This document shows positions 25,299 through 35,021 of a DNA stretch of 59,620 bases, piece by piece; positions within the stretch are counted from its first letter, which is position 1; each line of letters begins with the position of its first letter. The position numbers and the translations under genes were made by a program. The stretch comes from REEB76 sp049698775 (GTDB lineage: Bacteria > Pseudomonadota > Gammaproteobacteria > Natronospirales > REEB76), in NCBI GenBank assembly GCA_049698775.1, contig JBAVYM010000044.1, positions 1 through 59,620 of the forward strand. Direction: 5' to 3'. The notes beneath the pieces were generated by a model that saw only the letters and a program-made list of their open reading frames with translations, was not told the DNA's origin and ran no database searches.

Positions 25299-28200
25299 AT
25301 GAGTCAAGCGGCTTCCGACTCACTGCTGTGGATCAAGAACGAACTTGATCACACCTTGACGCGCGCGCGTCAGGCGCTTGAGAGCTACGTCGAGCATCCG
25401 GAAAGCGACGAAGCACTGGGCCAGTGCCTGGAACTTCTGCATCAGGTCCAGGGCACCTTGCGGATCGTCGAGGTGTACGGCGCCGCCATGCTCGCCGAGG
25501 AAATGGAATCGGTGGTGCGTGGACTGCGTTCCGGCGAACTGCAACGCAGCGACGCGGCGTTTGAAGTACTGGTGCGCGCCATGCTGCAATTGCCCGATTA
25601 TCTGGAACGGGTCATCGGCGGCCGCCGCGACATGCCGCTCGCGCTGTTGTCGTTGCTGAACGATCTGCGCGCCGTGCGCAGCCAGCCGTTGCTGTCCGAG
25701 AGCGCGTTATTTGCCTACAACCTGGCGGGACGCTCCGCGAGCGTGGTCGGGCGTGCGCCATCGCCGAAAGCGGTGGACATAGCCAGCTTGGCCGGCAAGC
25801 TCCGGCCCAAGTTCCAGATGGCGCTGCTCGGCTGGTACAAGGGCGATCAGGCGGACAAGCATCTGGCGACCCTGGCCGATAGCGCGGAGAAACTCGAACA
25901 AGCCGCCACCACGCCGGCGGTGTTCGAGCTGTGGTGGATTGTGGGCGGTGTCATTGAAGGCCTGCGTGAAGGCGGCATCCAGGCGGATGTCAGTCTGAAA
26001 CAACTGCTCGGCCAGGTGGACCGGCAGATCAAACGTTTCATGAATCAGGGTGAAGCGCCGGTTGCGGAAGATCCCGCCCGGGAACTGGTCAACAATCTGC
26101 TGTATTACATCGGACGCGCCAGCAGCAACGGCAAGCGCATCGCCGCCATCAAGGAATCCTTCAAGCTCGGCGAACTGCTGCCCGGGAAAACCGAGGTCGA
26201 GGAAACCCGCGAAAAAATTTCCGGACCCAATATCAATCTGATGCGCACCGTGTCCGGCGCCATCAAGGAAGACATCACGCGCATCAAGGACACGCTGGAT
26301 ATCTTCGTGCGCATGGGCAAGTCTGAGGTGACGGAACTCGTGCCCCTGGATGCGCTGCTGAAAAAAGTTGGTGACACATTGAGCGTGCTCGGACTTCCGA
26401 AACTGCGTGAGGCCCTGGAGACCGAACGCGGACATCTGCAGAAAATTCTGAGTGGTCAGCGCGCCGCGGATGAAGCCGCACTCATGGAAATCGCGAGTGG
26501 CATCGTAAGCGTCGAAGGCCGGCTCGACGAGGCGATGGTGGGGTTGGTCGCGCCCGCGAGTGGCGGCAAAACCACTGCCGAATCCGGGAGCGAGCACTCC
26601 GAGCTGCGCGATGTCCAGAACGCCGTAATCCGTGAATCCATCATCAATCTGGCGCGCATCAAGGAAGCCATCGTCGAATTCGTGAACGATTCCTCGCGGC
26701 TGGATAGCCTGCAAACTTTGCCGCAACGCATCCGCGAGATTCAGGCCAGCTTGCGATTCCTGCAATTGGAGCGGGTCGGGATTGTGCTGGAAAGCGTGAA
26801 CCAATACATCCGCCAGCGTCTGCTGAGCGGTCAGGGCATGCCCACGCAAAACGAGCTGGACCGCATGGCGGATGCCATCGTGAGTGTGGAATTTTATCTG
26901 GAGGCCGTCCAGCAGGGCCGCGGCAACCCGGTTTCCATGCTGGACAATGCCGAGGCCTGCGTCACCAGCCTGGGATTTCCGGTGGGTAAAGCGTATCCCG
27001 AAGTCGTGGTCGAACCCGGTGCCGACGAAAGCGTATCCACTGCCGGTCTGGTGTCCTCGATACTGGAAGCCGAAAACATCGTCATTGAACCCGCCGGCAC
27101 GATTGCCATGGAAAACATCGGCGTGGCACCGGCGGAAAAGCCTGCCCCCGTATCGCCGGTATCCATCCACGAAGCGGCACCCAGCCAACCTGTGGCACCC
27201 GCCAAACCAATCCAGCCCACCAGCGAAGGTCCGGCAGTGGTGCCGCTGGGTGAGGTGGATCCGGAAATCCTCGAGATTTTCCTGGAGGAAGCCCAGGAAG
27301 AAATGCAATCGCTGCGCGAGACTTTTCCGCGCTGGCGCTCCAATCCCGCCGACCGCGAAGCGCTCACCACCGTGCGACGCTCACTGCATACCCTGAAGGG
27401 CAGCGGACGGATGGTCGGCGCGCGTCTTATCGGTGAATTTGCCTGGTCCTTCGAGAACATGCTGAACCGGGTCATTGATCAGACCATCGAACCCACGGAT
27501 GCCATGTTCAGCCTGCTGGAACGGGGCATCTCGACGCTGCCGGAGCTGGTGGAACAACTGGAAGTGGGTACGGCGCCGCGCAGCGACATCCAGCCGCTTA
27601 TGGACGCGGCCATGGCGTTCAGCCGCGGTGAGCAGCCGCCGTTGCCGCCGGTCAAGGCGGAGCCGGGAATCTATGTTGCCGAGTCTGAAAAGCCGGCCCC
27701 CAGGAAACGCAAGCGTGTGCTGGCGGCGGCCGGAGATTCGACACCGGCCACGGCGTCCAGCATGGACGCGCAATTGCACGGCATCTTTACCCGCGAGGCC
27801 GACGGCCATCTCGGGGTGCTGGCGGCGTTTCTGCAGCGGGCGCAGAAGCACACGGACAAGCGCGTCCCGGACGAGGATCTGGTGCGCGCCATGCACACCC
27901 TGCATGGCGGTGCATCCATGGCGGGGATCATCGGCATGGCCACCCTGACCGAACCGGTGCAACGCTATCTCATGGACATGAGCGCCCGTGATGAAGCCGT
28001 ACCCGAATCCAGCTTGCCGGTCTTGGCCGAAATGCTGGTCGCCGCACGCCACATGGTGAGCGCACTGAACACGGGCTATGCCGCTCCCGCGCCCGATCTC
28101 GCGTTGCTGCAGCGCATCGGCACGCAACTGCATCCGGAAACGCCCGCGGTGGAAGCCGGCGCCGTCACCATCAAGCGTGCTGCAGCACCCCGGCCGGACA

Positions 28201-30656
28201 AACCGTTGCGCTACGTGCAGCTCTCTGATCTCAAGGATTTCGATCCGGATCTGGCCGCGATCTTCTTCGACGAAGCCACCGAGCTGTTGGAATCCACCGA
28301 TACCACCTTGCATCAGTGGTCGCAGAAACGCAGTGACCCGGAACTGGTGATGCAGTTGCAGCGCAATTTGCACACCCTCAAGGGTGGCGCGCGCATGGCA
28401 GGCCTGACTCCCATGGGCGACTTGAGCCATGAACTGGAAACTGTACTGACCGACGTGGTGGACGGGCGCATCCCTGTGTCCACGGAACTGCTGGCTCTGC
28501 TCAACCGCTCGGTGGACCGGTTGCACCGCATGCTGGAGCAGAGTTACGGCAACAAGCCCATCGTGGATGCCGGCGATCTGGTGGCGGACCTGCGTCAGGT
28601 GCACGGCCACACCGTGGACCACGAACTCGAACCGGAACACATCGAGGACCGGTTTGAAACCGCCGCCCCACCCACACCGGCGCCCGTCATGATCGAGCAC
28701 CCGCCGCGGGCAGCCGAAACCGAAGCCGCGGGCGAGACCGAGGAAGACGCCATGGCGGCGGAGGCGGCCTTGGGCGGCGCCGGGGACCGGCGCGCCGGTT
28801 CGCGCATCCAGCACGAGTTGATTCGTGTGCGCGCGGATCTGCTGGAAAGCGCATTGAATTACGCCGGCGAAGTGGGCATTTACCGTTCGCGCCTGGAGCA
28901 GCAGGTGCACTCCATCAATTTCAACCTCAGCGAACTAGAACAGACCGTGGTGCGCCTGCGCGATCAGTTGCGCAAACTCGAAATCGAAACCGAGGCGCAG
29001 ATTCTTTATCAATTCCAGCAGGAAGGCGGCGACCGCGAACATCCAGAGTTCGATCCGCTGGAGCTGGACCGTTACTCGTTGCTGCAACAGTTGTCGCGCG
29101 CATTGGGCGAATCCACCGGTGACTTGGTGAGCCTACAAACGCTGTTGCTGAACCAGGCGCGTGAAGCCGAGACCCTGTTGTTGCAGCAGTCGCGCGTCAC
29201 CGCCGAACTTCAGGACGGACTCATGCGCACACGCATGGTGCCGTTTGCGCGCCACGCGCAACGCTTGCGCCGCGTGGTGCGACAAACCGCCGATGAGGCG
29301 CACAAACAGGCGGAAATCAAACTGCTGGGCGCCGAGGGCGAGATGGACCGGCAGGTGTTGGAGCGCGTATTGGCGCCGCTTGAGCACATGCTGCGGAACT
29401 CCGTGGTGCACGGCATCGAAAAGCCGGAAGTGCGCAAGCAGCGCAAGAAACCGTCCGTGGGCACGGTGGCCGTCACCCTCAGCCGTGAAGGTTCCGAAGT
29501 GGTCATCGAGGTGAGCGATGACGGCGGCGGCCTGGATTTGCGCGCCATACGCAGCAAGGCGGAGGCCATGGGCCTGATGCAGCACGGCGCGAAACCGAGC
29601 GAACGCGAAATCATGGCGTATATTCTCGAGCCTGGGTTTTCGACCGCCGAACAATTGACCCAGACCGCGGGCCGCGGTGTGGGCATGGACGTGGTGGCGA
29701 GTGAGATCAAGCAACTCGGCGGCACCCTCAGGATAGATTCCGTGGCCGGGCAGGGTGCGAAATTCACAGTGCGCCTGCCGTTTACGCTGGCCATCAGCCA
29801 GGCATTGCTGGTGAGCGTGGCGGAACAACCCTATGCCATTCCTCTGCCCAGCATCGAGGGTATCGCACGCATTCCGCGCGCCGAACTCGAACGTCTGATG
29901 GCGAGTGAGAATCCCGCCTATCTGTACGGCGGACGCCCCTATCAATTGCAGCATCTATCCGTACTGCTTGGCATCGGCGCGCCGCAGTTCGCCGCGGAAC
30001 TTGCCACCATCCCGTTGCTGCTGGTGCGTACCGGTGAAGCGAATGTCGCGCTCATCACCGAAGGCATGCAGGGCAGCCGCGAAGTGGTGGTCAAATCCGT
30101 GGGTCCGCAGGTTGGCAGCATCCAGGGTATTTCTGGCGCCACCATTCTCGGTGACGGCAGCATCCTGCTGATTCTCGACGTGATCGCGCTGACGCGTACC
30201 GCAACGCGGGTGGCGGAGGAAGCGCTCAAGGTTCCGGAGCGCGAGTTGCCCCAGGAAGACACGCGCATTTTCGCCATGGTGGTGGACGATTCCATCACCG
30301 TGCGTCGCGTGACACAGCGCCTGTTGGAACGCTACGGCATGCGCGTGCTGACCGCCAAGGACGGTGTGGATGCCCTGGCGCTGCTGCAGGAAAACCGGCC
30401 GGACGTGATGTTGCTCGACATCGAGATGCCGCGCATGGACGGTTACGAACTGGCGCAGCACATGCGCAACGACGAACGTTTCAAGACCCTTCCGATCATC
30501 ATGATCACCTCGCGCACCGGCGAGAAACACCGCAACCGCGCCATGGAGATCGGCGTGAACAAATATCTCGGCAAACCCTACCAGGAAACCGAGCTACTGG
30601 AGAATATCCAGGAACTGGTGGCGCGTTTCCGCCCGCAACACACCCGTTGGGAATGA
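25299..30656 (+). CDS. chpA: hybrid chemotaxis kinase ChpA
   Basis: A 1785-residue CheA-type kinase. Three clear histidine phosphotransfer domains have LHTLKGSGRMVG (His697), MHTLHGGASMAG (His866) and LHTLKGGARMAG (His1025). An N-terminal degenerate Hpt-like domain reads LHQVQGTLRIVE (His48) and the region to about residue 640 holds further degenerate helical bundles. Dimerisation, then the ATPase core (LEHMLRNSVVHGIE), GRGVGMDVVASEIK, a CheW domain, and a C-terminal receiver with Asp1707 in VMLLDIEMPRMDGYE. P. aeruginosa ChpA is about 2470 residues with more Hpt domains, so this is a shorter version. Confidence 0.95.
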   Translation: MSQAASDSLLWIKNELDHTLTRARQALESYVEHPESDEALGQCLELLHQVQGTLRIVEVYGAAMLAEEMESVVRGLRSGELQRSDAAFEVLVRAMLQLPDYLERVIGGRRDMPLALLSLLNDLRAVRSQPLLSESALFAYNLAGRSASVVGRAPSPKAVDIASLAGKLRPKFQMALLGWYKGDQADKHLATLADSAEKLEQAATTPAVFELWWIVGGVIEGLREGGIQADVSLKQLLGQVDRQIKRFMNQGEAPVAEDPARELVNNLLYYIGRASSNGKRIAAIKESFKLGELLPGKTEVEETREKISGPNINLMRTVSGAIKEDITRIKDTLDIFVRMGKSEVTELVPLDALLKKVGDTLSVLGLPKLREALETERGHLQKILSGQRAADEAALMEIASGIVSVEGRLDEAMVGLVAPASGGKTTAESGSEHSELRDVQNAVIRESIINLARIKEAIVEFVNDSSRLDSLQTLPQRIREIQASLRFLQLERVGIVLESVNQYIRQRLLSGQGMPTQNELDRMADAIVSVEFYLEAVQQGRGNPVSMLDNAEACVTSLGFPVGKAYPEVVVEPGADESVSTAGLVSSILEAENIVIEPAGTIAMENIGVAPAEKPAPVSPVSIHEAAPSQPVAPAKPIQPTSEGPAVVPLGEVDPEILEIFLEEAQEEMQSLRETFPRWRSNPADREALTTVRRSLHTLKGSGRMVGARLIGEFAWSFENMLNRVIDQTIEPTDAMFSLLERGISTLPELVEQLEVGTAPRSDIQPLMDAAMAFSRGEQPPLPPVKAEPGIYVAESEKPAPRKRKRVLAAAGDSTPATASSMDAQLHGIFTREADGHLGVLAAFLQRAQKHTDKRVPDEDLVRAMHTLHGGASMAGIIGMATLTEPVQRYLMDMSARDEAVPESSLPVLAEMLVAARHMVSALNTGYAAPAPDLALLQRIGTQLHPETPAVEAGAVTIKRAAAPRPDKPLRYVQLSDLKDFDPDLAAIFFDEATELLESTDTTLHQWSQKRSDPELVMQLQRNLHTLKGGARMAGLTPMGDLSHELETVLTDVVDGRIPVSTELLALLNRSVDRLHRMLEQSYGNKPIVDAGDLVADLRQVHGHTVDHELEPEHIEDRFETAAPPTPAPVMIEHPPRAAETEAAGETEEDAMAAEAALGGAGDRRAGSRIQHELIRVRADLLESALNYAGEVGIYRSRLEQQVHSINFNLSELEQTVVRLRDQLRKLEIETEAQILYQFQQEGGDREHPEFDPLELDRYSLLQQLSRALGESTGDLVSLQTLLLNQAREAETLLLQQSRVTAELQDGLMRTRMVPFARHAQRLRRVVRQTADEAHKQAEIKLLGAEGEMDRQVLERVLAPLEHMLRNSVVHGIEKPEVRKQRKKPSVGTVAVTLSREGSEVVIEVSDDGGGLDLRAIRSKAEAMGLMQHGAKPSEREIMAYILEPGFSTAEQLTQTAGRGVGMDVVASEIKQLGGTLRIDSVAGQGAKFTVRLPFTLAISQALLVSVAEQPYAIPLPSIEGIARIPRAELERLMASENPAYLYGGRPYQLQHLSVLLGIGAPQFAAELATIPLLLVRTGEANVALITEGMQGSREVVVKSVGPQVGSIQGISGATILGDGSILLILDVIALTRTATRVAEEALKVPERELPQEDTRIFAMVVDDSITVRRVTQRLLERYGMRVLTAKDGVDALALLQENRPDVMLLDIEMPRMDGYELAQHMRNDERFKTLPIIMITSRTGEKHRNRAMEIGVNKYLGKPYQETELLENIQELVARFRPQHTRWE

Positions 30657-30662
30657 ACCGAC

Positions 30663-31145
30663 ATGCCGCAGGCACTTGAAGAAATTTACAGTCTGCTGAT
30701 CCCGTTCGCAGGCGGCAAGCTGATCCTGCCGCGCCTGTCGGTGGCGGAAGTCATGGGCTATACGCGGCCGCGGCCGGTGCGCGGCACACCCTCCTGGCTG
30801 CTAGGGCTCATCAACTGGCAGGGTCAGGAAATTCCACTGGTTTCTTTCGAGGGATTGTGCGGCCGCAAAATCCCCGAGCGCGCTAACCGCACGCGGGTCG
30901 CCATCATGTTCACCATCAACCGGCAGATGGAACCGCCGGTGTTCGCCCTCATGACCCAGGGTTATCCGTATCTGGTGCGGGTGAATGCCGCGGTGTTGAG
31001 TGTGGATGCGGAGGATGGGTTCAGCGACGAAGCTCCGGTGCTGAGCCGCATCCGCATGGCCAACGAACGGCCGGTGATCCCCGATCTGGAAGCCATCGAG
31101 GACAAACTCCTGGAAGCCATGCCGCACCGGCGCGCCGCGGGCTGA
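30663..31145 (+). CDS. chpC: second CheW-like adaptor (ChpC-type)
   Basis: A 160-residue CheW-domain protein placed 6 nt after chpA. RLSVAEVMGYTRPRPVRGTP and GLINWQGQEIPLVSFEGL form the CheW core. Position and length fit ChpC, which links other receptors to ChpA. No chpB (methylesterase) gene lies between it and chpA. Ends 10 nt from the convergent GH47 gene. Confidence 0.87.
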   Translation: MPQALEEIYSLLIPFAGGKLILPRLSVAEVMGYTRPRPVRGTPSWLLGLINWQGQEIPLVSFEGLCGRKIPERANRTRVAIMFTINRQMEPPVFALMTQGYPYLVRVNAAVLSVDAEDGFSDEAPVLSRIRMANERPVIPDLEAIEDKLLEAMPHRRAAG

Positions 31146-31155
31146 TACACCTCCC

Positions 31156-32574
31156 TCAGTCCTTTGTCTTGTTGTACCGCGTGCGCTTTCTGCCACTCCT
31201 GGGCAGACGTTTCAGCGGGTGTCCCTCGGTGTTGAAGATCACTGCATCGAAATCCAGTATCTGCGGCGGCGCGAACAGTAGGTAAAAATATTTGAAGGTT
31301 TCGGCAAACAGATAGCTTTCCATGGCATCGGTTTTCTGTTTGGTGATTACGTTCGCGAGTGACGCGTAGCCGTTGTTTGTGCGGCAGTATTTCACGAAGT
31401 TATCGAACATGCGCTGGCCCATGACGCGATAGTAGGGGTCGCGGGTATAGTGGTACAGGTAATAAGTGGATTCGATGATCTCCGGGCGCAGCGGGTATGC
31501 CGGATACACCACTTGCATGGTCGTGTAATTCAATACGTCGGGTTCGATACCACGCAGGTTCCACATCTTGAACGACGAAGTCTGCAGGCGCTTGGCTCGA
31601 TCAAGATCACCTGAGAGTGCCAGTTCCGCCGGAAAATAGGCGTCCAATGCGCCGTATTCCGTGGCCGTGCGCCTGCCGCTGTGCATATCCGCATGGCCGT
31701 ACCACAGTTCGCCGTTGACGTTATCGGCCAAGTATTTGTCAATCGCCGAGATGCTCGCCTCCCACATGCGGTGGCAATCCTCGTCGCCGAACAGCTTCCA
31801 GCACTTGAGTTGATACTCGTAATAGGAATCAATGCCTCCGCTGATGTGGGAATCCGCATCCGTCCATTCGCCGGTTTCCACGTTGATGCCATCGCCCACC
31901 AGTCCGATGGGCGAGCGGCGTTTGAAGGTCTCTGTCAGCGCACGCTTGGCTTTTTCGTAGAACACCGGATTGCCGGTGAGTTTGCTGAGCGTGCCGAATT
32001 CGAGGATCAGCGTGCCGGTTTCCGCGGGATTCGAAACCACGCCACGCACCGCGCCAGTGCGCAGGTTCACGTAACGGTAGGGCAGGCCTGTGGGCGAGTT
32101 GAACGCCGGCAACAGGCGGGTGCCGAGATCCTGTGCCAGCGCCAGCAGCCGTTTATCACCTGTCAGTTCGTAACCCGACAACAGGCCGCCCAATAAGCGG
32201 ATGTTGACCTCGAATACTTTGACGTAGATATCCTTGTCGAATGACAGTTTGCTGTCGATCAACGCGCGATCCTTGGCGGCCTGTGGTTTCAGGCCCATGA
32301 TCACCAGTGTGTCGAGTGCATCCACCGGCGTCATCTCCAGCGACTGGCCGTACCAGTCGAAGGGTTTCCGGCTCAAGGGACGCAATTCGTCGTGTCCCCA
32401 TGCATAGCGCACGTAATTGTTCCAGGCGTGCAGAAATTCCTGCTTGACACGTGCGGCCATCTTGGGCGCACCAGGCGGCGCTGGCATCGTGTCTGCGGTC
32501 GCAGCGAACCCGGCAGTGACTGGCAACAGCGCCGCGGACAGGATCAGGCCCAGAATAAGGAGCGACGGTTTCAT
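31156..32574 (-). CDS. GH47-family alpha-mannosidase, EDEM-like, secreted
   Basis: A 472-residue glycosidase from the ATG at 32574. The signal peptide (SLLILGLILSAALLPVTAGF) ends near residue 25. GH47 landmarks: MTPVDALDTLVIMGL, IRLLGGLLSGYELTGD, the acid Glu in AETGTLILEFGTL, IDSYYEYQLK, the base Glu in YPLRPEIIES, MESYLFAETFKYFYLLF, and the Ca-binding Thr in NTEGHPL. GH47 enzymes cut alpha-1,2-mannose with inversion; they are mainly eukaryotic. The YPLRPEIIESTYYLYHYT block resembles EDEM proteins more than ER mannosidase I. Last gene of the mannoside operon. Confidence 0.92.
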   Translation of the reverse strand: MKPSLLILGLILSAALLPVTAGFAATADTMPAPPGAPKMAARVKQEFLHAWNNYVRYAWGHDELRPLSRKPFDWYGQSLEMTPVDALDTLVIMGLKPQAAKDRALIDSKLSFDKDIYVKVFEVNIRLLGGLLSGYELTGDKRLLALAQDLGTRLLPAFNSPTGLPYRYVNLRTGAVRGVVSNPAETGTLILEFGTLSKLTGNPVFYEKAKRALTETFKRRSPIGLVGDGINVETGEWTDADSHISGGIDSYYEYQLKCWKLFGDEDCHRMWEASISAIDKYLADNVNGELWYGHADMHSGRRTATEYGALDAYFPAELALSGDLDRAKRLQTSSFKMWNLRGIEPDVLNYTTMQVVYPAYPLRPEIIESTYYLYHYTRDPYYRVMGQRMFDNFVKYCRTNNGYASLANVITKQKTDAMESYLFAETFKYFYLLFAPPQILDFDAVIFNTEGHPLKRLPRSGRKRTRYNKTKD

Positions 32575-32585
32575 GGTTTTGCCTT

Positions 32586-34988
32586 TCAGGTCTGCGGCGG
32601 CGGAAATGACGGCGGCGCAGCGGACGGATTTGTGCCCCACCGGGTATTGGGTTTGGTGTCGAGCGTGAATTGCAAGTGGCCGCCGTGCGCCGCGAACTCC
32701 GGTGTCAGCCAGGGACGAGCGTAGGCTTTACCGTCAACTTGCAAGGCCTGAACATAAGGCGTATCAGAGCTTGCATCGGGCGCGCTGATGATGACGTCCC
32801 CGCCGCTGCGATGCACGACCACGTGCGGAAACAGTGGACTGCCCAGCAGCAACTCGGCGCGGCCGGGAATTTCCGGATACAACCCCAGCACCGCCCACAC
32901 GTACCAAGATGACATCTCACCCAGATCGTCGTTGCCGGGAATACCATCGGGTGTGTTCTTCCACAACATGTTGACAGCAGTGCGCACGGCCTCCTGGGTT
33001 TTCCACGGCTGCCCCGCGTAGTCGTACAGCCAAGGCATCGCGACCGAGGGTTCGTTGTTCAACTCGGCGTGTAGCGGACCGGCGTTGGTCAGCGCCCAAC
33101 TGCCGTCGGGGTTGTGGAAGAAGGCATTGAGTCGTGCGCCGGCTTTGTCGCGGCCGCCCAGCAGATCGAACAGGCCGTGGACGTCGAACGGCACCATCCA
33201 CAGATACACCGACGCACTGGCCTCGACGAAACCGTCGCCGGTGGCAGGAGTGAACGCCGGCCAACTGCCATCGGCATTGCGGTTCTGGATATATCCGCCC
33301 TGGGGTGTCGCCTTGGGATTGAAGAGGTTGCGCCAGTACCCGGCGCGCGTCAGAAAGCGACGGTAACCGGCCGCGTCGCCGACACGCTGCGCCAGTTGCG
33401 CCAGCGCGAAATCGGCGCTGGCGTCTTCCAGCGTCTCGCCGGCACCACCCCAGGCGTGCGATTTGCTTGCGATGTAGTGCAGTTTCAGCCACTGATCCAG
33501 GGACGGACGCTCACCCACGCATTCGACGTTGCAGCCGGCATCGCTGAGATCGTGCGCGGTCGGCACGCTCGCCGCGCGCACCAGCGAGGCATACGCACTG
33601 CGCAGATCGAAATCGTGGCCACCGAAAGCGGCGATGTCGGCCAGCGCCGGCACCGACGGATCGCCGCTCATTACGTGCGTGCCGCCGGAATTGTGCGTCC
33701 AGCGGTCCCATTCGCCGTGATTCTGCCGCGCCTGGTTATACAGCGATTGCGCGATGTCGCTGCCCACCCGCGGCAGCAGCCAGGTGACCAGTTGCAGTTG
33801 TGAACGGTACACGTCCCATCCGGAGAAGTTGGCGTACTGAGTATGCTGGTGAGCGCCGATGCGATGTATCTTCTGGTCGAAGCCGCGATACTCGCCGTTG
33901 GTGTCGCTGAACGTCGTTGGTTGCAACAGCACATGATATAGCGCGGTGTAGAACACGTTGCGCTGGTCGGGTGTCCCGCCATCGACGGTAATCCTGCCGA
34001 GTGTCTGGTTCCAGGTATCAAAGGCGCGCTGCCGCTCCTGCGCCAGCGTGGTGCGCTTGGGTATCTCGGTTGCCAGATTGGCGCGCGCGTTCGCGAGGCT
34101 TACGTAGGAGATACCGACCCGTACGCTAACGTCGCGGGCACCGTTGCCGGCGAAAGCGACCCATGCGCCGGAGCCCCTGTCTGGCAGCGGGAAGCCCTTG
34201 GCACCGTATGTGGTCCCACCGTGTGCCGATGTACCGCCCGCTGTCACGACCGTATCCTGCCAGGTGCCGGTGGTGGCGAATGGCCGATCAAATTGCGCAA
34301 CGAAATACAGTGTGTAGTAGCTGCGCCGATCAGCTTTGGAAATATAACCGCAAAAATTGCCGCTGGTGACCGAGCCGGTGATCGTGGATGTGCGGCGATC
34401 GACATGGATTTCAGCGGCACTGCTGCCGACTTCCGAATCAGAAACGCGGATCAGGAGGTTCGCCGGCTTGCCGGCGGGAAAGTCGAATTGTGCGATGCCG
34501 CTGCGCAGCGCGGCACTGAGTTCGACTGCGACGCCGCTGGTCAGGCGCACGCGATAATCACCAGCTACCGCGCGCTCGTCGGCATGGCGAAAATCGCCGG
34601 CATAGTACTGATCGGTACTGTCGGCTGATGGCGAACTTGTGATCGGCACCGTCACCGGCATGAACGGCACATCGCCGCTGGCGCCGCGGCAACCGGTACC
34701 GGACAGATGAGTCAGGCTGAATCCGCGGATGCGCGTCACGTTGTATTGATAACCGCCGGGCGCGGCAGTTCGATTGTGTTTGCCGCGCGTGTTCTCGGGA
34801 CTCCATTGCAGCATGCCGAATGGCAGCGTGGTACCCGGGAAGGTATTGCCGCCATTAGCGCTGCCGATCAGCGGATTGACCGCCGTTGCCAGGGATGACA
34901 CAGCGCTCTGCGCGGTGGCGATACCGGTAAAAAAAATCAATACGGCGAGCAGGACAATGCGAAAAACGGTATTAACGTGGCAGATCAT
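32586..34988 (-). CDS. GH92-family alpha-mannosidase (copy 1), secreted
   Basis: An 800-residue exo-alpha-mannosidase. Signal peptide at residues 1-26. N-terminal NPLIGSANGGNTFPGTTLPF and GFSLTHLSGTGC are GH92 blocks. Catalytic-domain motifs: TLFS-equivalent NFSGWDVYRSQ, acid Glu in GFVEASASVYLWMVPFD, base Asp in PGNDDLGEMSSWYVW. GH92 enzymes are calcium-dependent and inverting, removing terminal alpha-linked mannose. The VEASASVYLWMVP form resembles GH92 members of actinobacterial type rather than the Bacteroides EGNAWQY form. It lies 11 nt upstream of the GH47 gene. Confidence 0.94.
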   Translation of the reverse strand: MICHVNTVFRIVLLAVLIFFTGIATAQSAVSSLATAVNPLIGSANGGNTFPGTTLPFGMLQWSPENTRGKHNRTAAPGGYQYNVTRIRGFSLTHLSGTGCRGASGDVPFMPVTVPITSSPSADSTDQYYAGDFRHADERAVAGDYRVRLTSGVAVELSAALRSGIAQFDFPAGKPANLLIRVSDSEVGSSAAEIHVDRRTSTITGSVTSGNFCGYISKADRRSYYTLYFVAQFDRPFATTGTWQDTVVTAGGTSAHGGTTYGAKGFPLPDRGSGAWVAFAGNGARDVSVRVGISYVSLANARANLATEIPKRTTLAQERQRAFDTWNQTLGRITVDGGTPDQRNVFYTALYHVLLQPTTFSDTNGEYRGFDQKIHRIGAHQHTQYANFSGWDVYRSQLQLVTWLLPRVGSDIAQSLYNQARQNHGEWDRWTHNSGGTHVMSGDPSVPALADIAAFGGHDFDLRSAYASLVRAASVPTAHDLSDAGCNVECVGERPSLDQWLKLHYIASKSHAWGGAGETLEDASADFALAQLAQRVGDAAGYRRFLTRAGYWRNLFNPKATPQGGYIQNRNADGSWPAFTPATGDGFVEASASVYLWMVPFDVHGLFDLLGGRDKAGARLNAFFHNPDGSWALTNAGPLHAELNNEPSVAMPWLYDYAGQPWKTQEAVRTAVNMLWKNTPDGIPGNDDLGEMSSWYVWAVLGLYPEIPGRAELLLGSPLFPHVVVHRSGGDVIISAPDASSDTPYVQALQVDGKAYARPWLTPEFAAHGGHLQFTLDTKPNTRWGTNPSAAPPSFPPPQT

Positions 34989-35021
34989 GCGGATGTACTC
35001 CGATTCTGGCGGGATTTTGCA

